Assembly (NCBI GenBank): GCA_910586355.1
Contig: CAJUHJ010000008.1
Location: 52,818 to 116,817, forward strand
DNA from: an uncultured Lachnospiraceae bacterium
GTDB lineage: Bacteria; Bacillota; Clostridia; Lachnospirales; Lachnospiraceae
DNA: 64,000 nucleotides
Direction: 5' to 3'
Under the pieces are notes generated by a model, which was not told where the DNA came from, did no database searches, and worked only from the letters and a program-made list of their open reading frames with translations. Below, one piece after another: positions 1 to 8,317 of the stretch (positions are counted from its first letter, which is position 1; every line of letters begins with the position of its first letter). The position numbers and the translations under genes are program-made.

Positions 1-1879
1 AATCCTTTTGAGACGGAATCTCTACTGCAACATCTGTTTCCTGATGCGCTCCGTTTGTATCCAAAAAAGCGCGGGAAATATTTACTATTTCTTTTCCTCT
101 CCAGCTTAACACAAGACGCGGCTCTTTCGTGACAACAGCGACCGCAACTGCTTCTAAATTTTCTTCACCTGCATATGCTAAGAATTTTTCTTTATCCTCC
201 GGCGCAACCACAACTGCCATACGTTCCTGGGATTCGGAAATTGCAATCTCCGTTCCGTCTAATCCGGCATATTTTTTCGGAACTTTATCCAAGTCGACAC
301 GCAGGCCGTCTGCAAGCTCCCCAATCGCAACGGATACGCCGCCCGCCCCAAAATCATTGCATTTTTTTATGATATAGCTGACTTCTTCTCTGCGGAACAA
401 ACGTTGGATTTTACGTTCTGTCGGCGGATTTCCTTTCTGGACTTCTGCGCCGCAGGTATCTATCGAAGCTGTATTATGGGCTTTTGAAGACCCCGTCGCA
501 CCGCCGCACCCATCGCGCCCGGTACGTCCGCCAAGCAGAATAATCACATCCCCGGGATCGCTTGTAAGCCGTTGTACGGCCCGCCTTGGCGCAGCGCCCA
601 TTACAGCGCCGATTTCCATACGTTTTGCAACGTAATTGGGATGGTAAATTTCTTTGACATACCCGGTTGCAAGGCCAATCTGGTTGCCGTAAGAACTGTA
701 CCCCTTTGCTGCGCTTCTGACAATTTTTTTCTGCGGAAGTTTACCCTCCATCGTATTTTTTACAGAAACTGTCGGGTCTGCCGCACCAGTGACGCGCATT
801 GCCTGATAAACGTAAGTACGCCCGGAAAGCGGATCGCGAATCGCCCCGCCAAGACATGTTGCGGCCCCGCCAAACGGTTCAATTTCTGTCGGGTGGTTAT
901 GCGTCTCATTTTTAAAATTAACAAGCCATTCTTCTGTTTTTCCATCTACTTCTACAGGAACGACAATCGAACAGGCATTGATTTCATCTGATTCTTCCTG
1001 ATCTTTCAGTTTGCCTTCTTGTTTTAGAAGTTTCATTGCCATTAAAGCAATATCCATCAGGCAGACAAATTTGTCCTTACGGTTGGCATAAAGTTTTTTA
1101 TGGGCGGCAAGATAATCTTCGTAAGTCTTTTGGATTGGCTCTTTGTAATCGCCGTTACCAAATGTAACGTCTTTTAATTCTGTTGAAAATGTCGTATGAC
1201 GGCAGTGATCCGACCAGTACGTATCTAATACGCGAATTTCTGTCATGGAAGGATCGCGTTTTTCTTCGTTTTTAAAATAATTTTGTATATGAAGGAAATC
1301 CAAAAACGTCATAGCCAGGTTTAAAGAATGATAAAGTTCTTTTAATGCAGATTCCGCCATACCTGTAAAACCGTCAAAAATTTTAACGTCTTTTGGCTCT
1401 TCAAACGATGTCAAAAGCGTCTTTGGTTTATCCATGCCTGTTTCTCTTGAATCTACTGGATTTATACAGTGTGATTTGACTAAAGAAAACTGTTCCTCTG
1501 TGATATTTCCGCCGATTACGTATGTGACTGCGGAACGAATCGTCGGTTCTTCATCTTCTTTTAACAATTTGACGCACTGCTCTGCAGAATCCGCCCTCTG
1601 GTCAAACTGTCCCGGCAAATATTCTACACTAAAACTTTTTGCTCCGTTTAAATCAAACGTTTCTTCATACACAAAATCCACCGGGGGTTCAGAAAAAACG
1701 GTACGGACTGCTTTTTCATAGGTTGCATCCGATATATTTTCTACATCATAACGAATCAAAACACGTACTTCATTTACAGTATCTATGCCAAGATAGTTTT
1801 TAATTTCAGACTTTAACTCTTTTGCCTGTACTGCAAATTCCGGTTTCTTTTCTACATAAATTCTTCTCACACTGCTCAT
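1..1879 (-). CDS. purL: Phosphoribosylformylglycinamidine synthase, N-terminal part (cut by window edge)
   Basis: This is the fourth step of purine synthesis: ATP- and glutamine-dependent conversion of FGAR to FGAM in the cytosol. About 626 codons are visible, and the open frame runs off the left edge without a stop, so the C-terminal part (including any glutamine amidotransferase domain) is missing. The start at 1877-1879 follows an ideal GGAGGA site about 8 bases upstream. Family landmarks are clear: SDHCRHTTF near residue 222, then FKNETHNHPTEIEPFGGAAT and the following DPLSGRTYVYQAMRVTGA stretch near residues 315-365. The N-terminal sequence matches the long single-chain PurL (about 1240 residues) found in many Clostridia, not the short PurL of the PurLQS complex. 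It lies downstream of the restriction-modification gene in the same direction, but 119 AT-rich bases separate them and transcription is probably separate. Identity is secure. Confidence 0.95.
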   Translation of the reverse strand, partial: MSSVRRIYVEKKPEFAVQAKELKSEIKNYLGIDTVNEVRVLIRYDVENISDATYEKAVRTVFSEPPVDFVYEETFDLNGAKSFSVEYLPGQFDQRADSAEQCVKLLKEDEEPTIRSAVTYVIGGNITEEQFSLVKSHCINPVDSRETGMDKPKTLLTSFEEPKDVKIFDGFTGMAESALKELYHSLNLAMTFLDFLHIQNYFKNEEKRDPSMTEIRVLDTYWSDHCRHTTFSTELKDVTFGNGDYKEPIQKTYEDYLAAHKKLYANRKDKFVCLMDIALMAMKLLKQEGKLKDQEESDEINACSIVVPVEVDGKTEEWLVNFKNETHNHPTEIEPFGGAATCLGGAIRDPLSGRTYVYQAMRVTGAADPTVSVKNTMEGKLPQKKIVRSAAKGYSSYGNQIGLATGYVKEIYHPNYVAKRMEIGAVMGAAPRRAVQRLTSDPGDVIILLGGRTGRDGCGGATGSSKAHNTASIDTCGAEVQKGNPPTERKIQRLFRREEVSYIIKKCNDFGAGGVSVAIGELADGLRVDLDKVPKKYAGLDGTEIAISESQERMAVVVAPEDKEKFLAYAGEENLEAVAVAVVTKEPRLVLSWRGKEIVNISRAFLDTNGAHQETDVAVEIPSQKD

Positions 1880-1998
1880 AGGTAAATCCTCCATTTCTTT
1901 ATTGGTACTATCATACCATGGCCTATATAATAAGTATAATTAATATATCTTATTTTATATATAAATAAAAATTATATATCTGTATAAGCATGGAAAAG
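1880..1998 (-). other. AT-rich gap upstream of purL
   Basis: The gap is very AT-rich, dominated by TATA-type runs, and includes TATGAT (minus strand, about 1911-1916) as a possible -10 for purL. I see no good -35, no clear purine-repressor box, no riboswitch fold and no convincing terminator for the upstream restriction-modification gene. Confidence 0.35.
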
Positions 1999-4332
1999 TT
2001 ATTTTGATGTCAATTGCTGATACATCTTCATTAATTCCGCAACGCAGCTTTCCTCTGTGGTATCTTTAATTGAAAAACCATATGCCTGCATAACGGCTTT
2101 GTCATTAAATTGATGAGCCTTTCTAAGTTCTGGAGGCATAGCAATTTCATCATATAAATCAGCTAATGAACAGTCGGAAAATAATTCCCTTGCGGCAAGT
2201 ATACCTTGCGCAGTCTGCTCTATTTTCTGCCGTTGTTCATTGGTAGGACTGCACCATGGGAAATTGTTATATACAATATCCTTTGAATATCTGTAATCAC
2301 TTTTTAATCTCCCACAGACAGCACGCATCCAAGCCATATGAATATTCGATGTAAGCACGCCAAATTCATATAAACCAGCATCAGGAATTATCATTGCCGC
2401 ATTAGTCGGAATTATTTCTCCATCCAAAAAACCCAGCGGAATATATCTTCTCCTCTCAGATGATGTTGAAGGAACAATAATATATTTTTGCGGATTTTTA
2501 GTTTCCCTGAAAAGCGTTGGCGTATCCGCCAATTTCTGCCGGTCGGGAGCGCCATTTAACCTATCTTTACGACATAATTCAACACGTTTCATTACTTCCG
2601 GCATTTTTCTAAGTTCCGCAGGATTCACGCCCACAAGCCATAAGCAATATCTGTCTTTCTTGTTAATGTACTCAACTGCCCCTGTCAATTTTTTTATATA
2701 AGCTGCCGCATTGGGTTCTCTTCCTATAAAATCCTTATAGTCCTCAGCTTCAATAATTAAATGTCCGCCGTCTGCCGGTCTGTTTCCAGTTGTCATTTCA
2801 GGCACATTACATAAAGGCTTTGAACGGCTATGTATAAATACAACAGGCGCATCAATTAAATAAGGAGCTATATTTTTTACTATTTTTACATCATCCCAAT
2901 AAAATATTTTCTTCTCATGCGAATCAGACACAGAACTGAAACCAACAATAACACAATGCACATGGGCTTTTAAACTTACCTCACTGTCCCATATGAATGT
3001 CCGGTGCGCAAAATCAATATGGATTCCAAACCTTGTAAACAATGGTTCCCACACACTGGCTACCTGCTCTCCCTGAGTGATAGAATTTGTAGAAACAAAT
3101 GCTGCCTTTATATTTGTTTCCTGTATCAATTGTGATGCCTTAAAATACCATGCTGATACATAATCTATCTTACCAGCAGTTTTGTAAGGTTTTCCTTTCT
3201 CGTCTACATAGATAGATAATATATCTTTTTTCTGACTATCATCCTGCATGGAATAGCCTAAAAACGGTGGATTTCCCATAATATAATCCAGTTCCTTTTT
3301 CGGCGCAACGCTTTCCCAATCAATCCTAAGAGCATTGTTTTCAGTAATATTCGCGTAAGATTTCAACGGAAGAAAGTCAAGGCTCATATGAACAATATCT
3401 TCTGTTTCTTTCATCATCTGGCTTTCTGCAATCCACAATGCAGTTTTGGCGACCGTTACTGCAAAATCATTGATTTCAATTCCATAAAACTGGCTGATAG
3501 ATACCTGAATAGGATTGATTGCTTCTCCTAATACAATCTGTCCTCCCTGTAATTCGTTTAGAATTTCGTTCTCTAATCTTCGAAGTGAAATATAAGTTTC
3601 TGTCAGGAAATTTCCGGAACCGCACGCCGGGTCAAGAAATTTTAATCCTGCAATTTTTTTCTGAAAAACATTTAATTTTACTTTTTTGGTACGTTCTACT
3701 GAAATTTGTTTGATTTTATGAAATTCCTCTTTTAGTTCGTCTAAAAACAATGGATCAATCACTTTATGGATATTTTCAATAGAAGTATAGTGCATACCTC
3801 CGCTTCTTCGTGTTTCTGGATTTAAGGTGCTTTCAAATACTGCTCCAAAAATAGTCGGGCTTATATCTGACCAATTAAAATCCTCGCTTGCCTTATTTAA
3901 CAGAATCGTTTTGATTTCTTCTGTAAACATTGGTATCTCTATTGTTTCATCCGCAAATAACCCTCCATTTACATATGGGAAAGCTGCAAGACGCGGGTTT
4001 TCCTCTATCAAGTACTTGTCCCTGTTTTCTATTTTCGTATCAAGTATTCGAAATAGTTCTATAAGAGCTTTCCGAAATCCGCTTATGGGGACGTCCCTCA
4101 AATAGTCGTAAAACATCCTATGTGAACCGAAAATACCAGTGTCTTCGGCATACAGACAAAATACAAGACGGACGCATAAAGCGTTTAGGCTTTGAAAGGA
4201 ATGTTCATCCGGTTCTTTATACTGTGCGATTAATTTATCGTATAGAATACCGACAATTTCTCCTGCCTTGACAGAGATTTCCATTTCATGTGATAGTTCT
4301 TTGACCTCTTTTTGAAACATAAAATCAAACAA
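1999..4332 (-). CDS. MmeI-like (type IIL) restriction-modification protein, methyltransferase and specificity part
   Basis: This is an adenine-specific N6 DNA methyltransferase of the MmeI family, in which one chain normally carries nuclease, helical spacer, methyltransferase and target-recognition domain. Visible in order: a helical segment with SLNALCVRLVFCLYAEDTGI (about residues 47-70), SAM-binding motif I FLDPACGSGNF (about residue 230), catalytic motif IV NPPF (about residue 353), and a C-terminal recognition region with SERRRYIP and a downstream helical end. The nuclease domain lies just upstream, in the same frame, separated by a single TGA at 4345-4347. The two pieces (145 + 777 residues) add up to the usual family length of about 920. 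The first possible starts here are TTG at 4332 and ATG at 4320; neither has a ribosome site. It is therefore either a pseudogene, a readthrough product or a poorly reinitiated methyltransferase. The family call is strong; the activity of this piece is uncertain. Confidence 0.85.
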   Translation of the reverse strand: MFDFMFQKEVKELSHEMEISVKAGEIVGILYDKLIAQYKEPDEHSFQSLNALCVRLVFCLYAEDTGIFGSHRMFYDYLRDVPISGFRKALIELFRILDTKIENRDKYLIEENPRLAAFPYVNGGLFADETIEIPMFTEEIKTILLNKASEDFNWSDISPTIFGAVFESTLNPETRRSGGMHYTSIENIHKVIDPLFLDELKEEFHKIKQISVERTKKVKLNVFQKKIAGLKFLDPACGSGNFLTETYISLRRLENEILNELQGGQIVLGEAINPIQVSISQFYGIEINDFAVTVAKTALWIAESQMMKETEDIVHMSLDFLPLKSYANITENNALRIDWESVAPKKELDYIMGNPPFLGYSMQDDSQKKDILSIYVDEKGKPYKTAGKIDYVSAWYFKASQLIQETNIKAAFVSTNSITQGEQVASVWEPLFTRFGIHIDFAHRTFIWDSEVSLKAHVHCVIVGFSSVSDSHEKKIFYWDDVKIVKNIAPYLIDAPVVFIHSRSKPLCNVPEMTTGNRPADGGHLIIEAEDYKDFIGREPNAAAYIKKLTGAVEYINKKDRYCLWLVGVNPAELRKMPEVMKRVELCRKDRLNGAPDRQKLADTPTLFRETKNPQKYIIVPSTSSERRRYIPLGFLDGEIIPTNAAMIIPDAGLYEFGVLTSNIHMAWMRAVCGRLKSDYRYSKDIVYNNFPWCSPTNEQRQKIEQTAQGILAARELFSDCSLADLYDEIAMPPELRKAHQFNDKAVMQAYGFSIKDTTEESCVAELMKMYQQLTSK

Positions 4333-4344
4333 CGGAAGTTTGTT

Positions 4345-4782
4345 TCACACTTCCTCTAAAGCAATGATTACAGCCGGCTCATTCGGCTTATTCATATCGT
4401 GAATTTCAAATGACTGAAAATTACAGGCTACAATCCATAACGGCGTCTCATTTGGTATCATCCACTGTGCATAATTACGCCCCCGCTCAAACGGCGTGCG
4501 CATGGAACCGTCTGACTGCGGCATTTTCTTATCCAAGTCCTTATTTATACTCTTCTGTTCTATCAAAACTCTTGTTTCAGGTATATAAACATCTATGTAC
4601 TTTGTTTGCCCATCTACCACAACGCGTTTTTCAAATTTAATCTTTTGCAGAACATCTTCAATTCCCAACACATTTGAAAAAAAATCAATCCAAAAACGCT
4701 GACTGTCGCTTTTTTCGTCGCCAATGCCGCGCCAGTCGTTATAAAATTTTGTGGCAGCAGTCCTTTTCTCCGTATCCGTCAT
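4345..4782 (-). CDS. MmeI-like restriction-modification protein, N-terminal nuclease fragment
   Basis: This is the N-terminal PD-(D/E)XK endonuclease domain of a type IIL restriction-modification enzyme, 145 residues. The catalytic layout is visible as D64 followed by E75-Q-K77 in YIDVYIPETRVLIEQKS, then a TPFERGRNYAQW segment and the family-typical CNFQSFEIHDM near the end. The ATG at 4782 has an AGAGGTG ribosome site at suitable spacing. The frame stops at TGA 4345-4347, and beyond the stop the same frame continues directly into the methyltransferase part with no lost sequence. Intact relatives continue here without a break, so the stop looks like one base change (or a sequencing error). 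A nuclease fragment cut loose from its recognition domain would be expected to be inactive. Domain identity is strong; the biological state is inferred. Confidence 0.85.
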   Translation of the reverse strand: MTDTEKRTAATKFYNDWRGIGDEKSDSQRFWIDFFSNVLGIEDVLQKIKFEKRVVVDGQTKYIDVYIPETRVLIEQKSINKDLDKKMPQSDGSMRTPFERGRNYAQWMIPNETPLWIVACNFQSFEIHDMNKPNEPAVIIALEEV

Positions 4783-4959
4783 AATGCACCTCTTATAAAA
4801 TGTTTTCTGTTTTTTATATCATAACCCATTATGCACATTTCCTCAATATCTGCTGTTGACTCATATGAAAGAAGTAAATGAAGTGTAAAAAATCACCCAA
4901 CATTTCATACATGAGCCAAAATGTCCTTTATGACCAGCATTGCATCTAAATCATTGTAA

Positions 4960-5157
4960 TTATATTAAGTCAATTTCGAAATCTATGAATTCATCTAACG
5001 TAAGATGATACATAGTGGATAGCTTTTTGGACTGCCATATGTCTGGAAGTGTTTCATCAAGCTCCATTTTTTTTGGAGCATTAAAAAGACTGTTTCCTAA
5101 ACTCATGAAAAGCAATCCATTTTCTTTTCGCCCTCTGCAGGATTTTTTCAGCTTCAT
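4960..5157 (-). CDS. Small hypothetical ORF, 65 residues
   Basis: The frame encodes 65 residues, basic at the start (MKLKKSCRGRK) and acidic at the end (LTLDEFIDFEIDLI). An AGAGG-like site precedes the ATG at 5157. I recognise no family. The charged C-terminus looks more protein-like than chance, but the ORF could be a remnant. It sits in the otherwise empty 478-base gap between the restriction-modification gene (start 4782) and the solute-binding protein (start 5261), divergent from the latter. Apart from the promoter at 5196-5224, I see nothing else in this gap. Confidence 0.25.
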   Translation of the reverse strand: MKLKKSCRGRKENGLLFMSLGNSLFNAPKKMELDETLPDIWQSKKLSTMYHLTLDEFIDFEIDLI

Positions 5158-5195
5158 GTTCTCGCCTCTTCCTCTTCCAAATCCCCGAAACCAGA

Positions 5196-5224
5196 TTGCA
5201 AAAAACTTCTCCGAATGGTATAAT
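5196..5224 (+). promoter_or_regulatory. Promoter of the solute-binding protein/chemoreceptor pair
   Basis: TTGCAA at 5196-5201 and a perfect TATAAT at 5219-5224 are separated by 17 bases. Transcription would start near 5231, about 30 bases before the ATG at 5261. This is a strong housekeeping-type promoter and supports the start chosen for the lipoprotein rather than the longer open frame, part of which lies upstream of the promoter. Confidence 0.8.
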
Positions 5225-5260
5225 TTCCAAAGAAATATTACAATGGAACGGAGAAAAATT

Positions 5261-6502
5261 ATGAAGAAAAAAGAACATCTTTTCATTCCGGCTCTTTTAT
5301 GCGCCGCGCTTTTATCCGGATGCCAGAATAAAAATCAGACGTCCGTAGAAGAAACGCAGATGCCGGACGAAAAAACCGTAAACCTGACTGTCTGGGGAGC
5401 GGAAGAAGACGAAAAACTGCTTTCTCAGATTATAAACGAATTTCAGGAAAAATACCAGAACGAAGCGGATTTTGAAATTTCTTACATGCCGCAGAGCGAA
5501 AGCCACTGCATGGATGCATTGATGGCGGATCTGGAACAGGGCGCAGACGTATTTGCATTTGCAGACGATCAGTTAAACACGCTTGTAGCCGCCGGCGCGC
5601 TTGAACCGATAGAATCGGCGGAAACCATCAAAGAAGCCAATCTAAACGAAGCCGTCCTTGCAGCGTCCGTCAACGATACGCTCTACGCGTACCCGCTGAC
5701 GGCAGACAACGGATATTTTCTCTACTATAATCAAAACTATTTTTCAGAACAGGACGTCGCTTCATTTGACCAGATGTTAAACATTGCCGCGGCGCAAAAC
5801 AAAAAAGTCTCCATGGAATGGTCTTCTGGATGGTATGTCTATTCCTTTTTCGGAAACACCGGACTGACCGTCGGATTAAACGACGACGGCATCACCAACT
5901 ATTGTACCTGGAACGGCACGGAGGGCGCCGTCAAAGGAATTGACGTAGCAAAGTCCATGCTTGACATTTCGAATCATCCGGGATTTATCAGTACAGACGA
6001 CGCCGGATTTTTAGAGGGAGTCAAAAACGGCACGATTATTGCCGGCATCAACGGCGTATGGAATGCGTTGGCGGTAGAAGAAGCCTGGGGCAGCGGCTAT
6101 AAAGCCACAAAACTTCCCTCCTATAACTGTATGGGACAGCAAATTCAGATGGCCTCGTTTTCCGGCTATAAATTAATTGGCACAAACGCCTATTCCAAAG
6201 AAAAAGAGTGGGCCAAAAAGCTGGCGGAATGGATTGCAAATGAAGAAAATCAAAAGCTGCGCTTTCTGCTGCGCGGCCAGGGGCCGTCCAACAAAAACGC
6301 CGCGGCCTCAAAAGAAGTGCAAAGCTCTCCGGCAATCGCCGCATTGTTAGAGCAGTCCGAGTATTCCTGCCTGCAGCGCATCGGAGGCAATTTCTGGGAC
6401 CCTGTTTCGGAATTTACGTCTGACATCCTAAACAAAGCCGTACCCGTTCATAAGCTTCAGGACCGTCTTGACAAGATGGTAGAAGAAATCGTCGCCCCAT
6501 AA
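5261..6502 (+). CDS. Extracellular solute-binding lipoprotein (ABC family 1 type)
   Basis: This 413-residue lipoprotein resembles the substrate-binding subunits of sugar/oligosaccharide ABC importers and would sit tethered outside the membrane. The signal peptide begins MKKKEHLFIPALLCAALLSG and ends in a lipobox LLSGC, with C21 as the lipid-modified residue. The mature protein opens with the family-typical TVWGAEEDEKLLSQIINEF, and WASG-like aromatic patches follow. The start at 5261 follows CGGAG 8 bases upstream; the open frame upstream (from 5015) crosses the promoter and is not used. No permease or ATPase gene accompanies it. Instead a chemoreceptor starts 45 bases downstream, so it may act as a ligand-presenting protein for chemotaxis rather than, or as well as, for uptake. 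Ligand unknown; sugar is a guess from the family. Confidence 0.85.
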   Translation: MKKKEHLFIPALLCAALLSGCQNKNQTSVEETQMPDEKTVNLTVWGAEEDEKLLSQIINEFQEKYQNEADFEISYMPQSESHCMDALMADLEQGADVFAFADDQLNTLVAAGALEPIESAETIKEANLNEAVLAASVNDTLYAYPLTADNGYFLYYNQNYFSEQDVASFDQMLNIAAAQNKKVSMEWSSGWYVYSFFGNTGLTVGLNDDGITNYCTWNGTEGAVKGIDVAKSMLDISNHPGFISTDDAGFLEGVKNGTIIAGINGVWNALAVEEAWGSGYKATKLPSYNCMGQQIQMASFSGYKLIGTNAYSKEKEWAKKLAEWIANEENQKLRFLLRGQGPSNKNAAASKEVQSSPAIAALLEQSEYSCLQRIGGNFWDPVSEFTSDILNKAVPVHKLQDRLDKMVEEIVAP

Positions 6503-6547
6503 CATATCAATCTCTATATTTCAGATACAAAAGGAGACTCAGCCAAT

Positions 6548-8131
6548 ATGAAATCGATTCGTTTAAAATATCGCTTAATCATACCGATTGCCCTTTTGGG
6601 CATTGTGGCGCTCTTATCGAACATTCTGTCTGTGATCAATATCCGAAATGTAAACGCAAGCGCCGCCAATATCGCAGACAATTACATGGACGGCAAAAGC
6701 CGTCTGGCGGAAATCTGCCAGTCCTCCATGAACATACATAAAATGGCATTAAGCCACATCGTTGCCACAGATTACAACACCATGATCGTGCTTGTCGGCC
6801 AAATCAAAGAGGAAGAAGCCGCTCTGGATCTTAAGCTTTCCGAATATGCAGGTCATGTCACCCTGCAGGAACAGACGCAGTACGAATCGCTTTTGTCCAA
6901 CTACGCTTCGTTTAAACATGCGCTGGTTCACTTAGTCTGCGCCAGCGCAAGCCATAAAACGCAGGACGCCTACGCGCTCGCAAACGGAGACGTAGCCGCT
7001 TATGCCGACGCTATGGAAGCGGACATTGACGATTTAAACGCTTCCATCAGCGAGCAGACGCTTTCTGCAAGAAGCCAGCTGAAAAACGCGTATGTCCTGT
7101 CTCTTGCCGTCGGCATTGCCGCAGCCGTAATCTGTATGCTTCTTGTATTTGGGGATATAAAGCTGATTACAAATTATGTGCTTCTTCCTTTGAAAAGCAT
7201 TCTGACAACGATTCAGGAAAGCTCCGGACTCATTGATAACATGACGGGAGAAGTTTTAAAAAGAACGAACGATTCCAAAAAAAGCGCCGCCGATCTTTCT
7301 TCGCTTTCCGAACAGCTTTCCTCTACCATTCAGAAAGTGGCGGGTAATATCGCTTCCATCAACGACAACGCCAAAGACGTCAGTTCAGACGTTTCCAATA
7401 TTGCCAGAGAATGCAGCGAAATCACAGTGTACGCCGTGCAGATGAACGACCGTGCAAACGCCATGCAGCAATCCGCCAAAAACAGCGCGGAAATAACGAG
7501 CGCGAAAGCAGAAGAAATCCTGCATACACTCAACGACGCCATCGAAAAAAGCAAAAGCGTAGACCGGATTCAGACATTGACCGATGAAATTCTAGCCATC
7601 TCCCAACAGACCCGGCTGATTTCTTTAAACGCTTCCGTAGAAGCCGCAAACGCCGGAACTGCTGGAGAGGGCTTCGCCGTCGTCGCAAAAGAAGTACGTG
7701 ATCTGGCCCATTCCAGTCAGGAAACCGCCAACCGCATCCAGGACATCAACAGTGTCGTGATTGCCGCGGTCCACAACCTCTCCAAAAACGCCCAGCATTT
7801 GATTGACTATATGAGCCGGTCCGTCCTGACGGAATTTGAAGCGTTTGTGCAATCCGGCAGCCAGTATCGGGAAGACGCCGTTTATATCCGCCATGCCATG
7901 GATGAATTCCACGAACAGACCGAACGGCTCAAACACTCCATGTCCGACATTGCGGACTCCATCAGCACAATTACAAAAGCCATTGACGACGGCGCAGGCG
8001 GCATTGCCGGCGTAGCCGGAAATACCAAAAACCTCGCTCTGGATATGGAAGATATTACACAGCGTATGGGCGTGAATCAAAAAATTGTGGAGGGACTCAA
8101 AAAAGAAACAGTTGTGTTTGACAACCTGTAA
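6548..8131 (+). CDS. Methyl-accepting chemotaxis protein
   Basis: This is a 527-residue transmembrane chemoreceptor. Membrane segment 1 spans residues about 8-28. An all-helical extracellular sensor of about 150 residues follows, of four-helix-bundle type. Membrane segment 2 lies near 182-203 (VLSLAVGIAAAVICMLLVFG), with a short linker and then a long cytoplasmic coiled coil. The conserved signalling hairpin tip that contacts CheA/CheW is present near residues 360-390 (ISLNASVEAANAG, then GEGFAVVAKEVRDLA). No clear complete HAMP domain is seen. AAAGGAGA precedes the ATG. It follows the solute-binding lipoprotein by 45 bases under one promoter, and a strong terminator follows at 8193. The pairing suggests that the loaded binding protein is what the receptor reads; this is inference. 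Confidence 0.92.
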   Translation: MKSIRLKYRLIIPIALLGIVALLSNILSVINIRNVNASAANIADNYMDGKSRLAEICQSSMNIHKMALSHIVATDYNTMIVLVGQIKEEEAALDLKLSEYAGHVTLQEQTQYESLLSNYASFKHALVHLVCASASHKTQDAYALANGDVAAYADAMEADIDDLNASISEQTLSARSQLKNAYVLSLAVGIAAAVICMLLVFGDIKLITNYVLLPLKSILTTIQESSGLIDNMTGEVLKRTNDSKKSAADLSSLSEQLSSTIQKVAGNIASINDNAKDVSSDVSNIARECSEITVYAVQMNDRANAMQQSAKNSAEITSAKAEEILHTLNDAIEKSKSVDRIQTLTDEILAISQQTRLISLNASVEAANAGTAGEGFAVVAKEVRDLAHSSQETANRIQDINSVVIAAVHNLSKNAQHLIDYMSRSVLTEFEAFVQSGSQYREDAVYIRHAMDEFHEQTERLKHSMSDIADSISTITKAIDDGAGGIAGVAGNTKNLALDMEDITQRMGVNQKIVEGLKKETVVFDNL

Positions 8132-8192
8132 CAAAATTCAAACATCCATTTCATTTTACAAAAGTTAAAACTATCAGTTATTGAACTAAATT

Positions 8193-8225
8193 AAGGTGTA
8201 AAGTCTTTGACTTTACACCTTTTTA
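8193..8225 (+). terminator. Rho-independent terminator after the chemoreceptor
   Basis: A perfect 13-bp stem, AAGGTGTAAAGTC at 8193-8205 pairing with 8209-8221, has a 3-base loop and is followed by TTTTA. It ends the lipoprotein/chemoreceptor unit. Confidence 0.85.
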
Positions 8226-8257
8226 TTTGCAGAAATCTAAAAACTACATATTTATGT

Positions 8258-8286
8258 TTGACAAGACAATATTAAAGTGATATGAT
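8258..8286 (+). promoter_or_regulatory. Promoter of the SPFH/Arc pair
   Basis: Perfect TTGACA at 8258-8263 and TATGAT at 8281-8286 with a 17-base spacer. An in-frame ATG at 8282 lies inside the -10 box and so cannot be the start, which supports the ATG at 8318. Confidence 0.85.
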
Positions 8287-8317
8287 TTTAATATCAAAAA
8301 GAAAGAAGGCTTTACAT

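Noticed and set aside
5015..5260. Longer N-terminus for the solute-binding lipoprotein
   Set aside because: The extension spans the consensus promoter at 5196-5224 and would bury the signal peptide and lipobox; the ATG at 5261 has a proper ribosome site.
8282..8317. Earlier ATG for the SPFH protein
   Set aside because: It lies inside the -10 box of the promoter, so it would not be in the mRNA.
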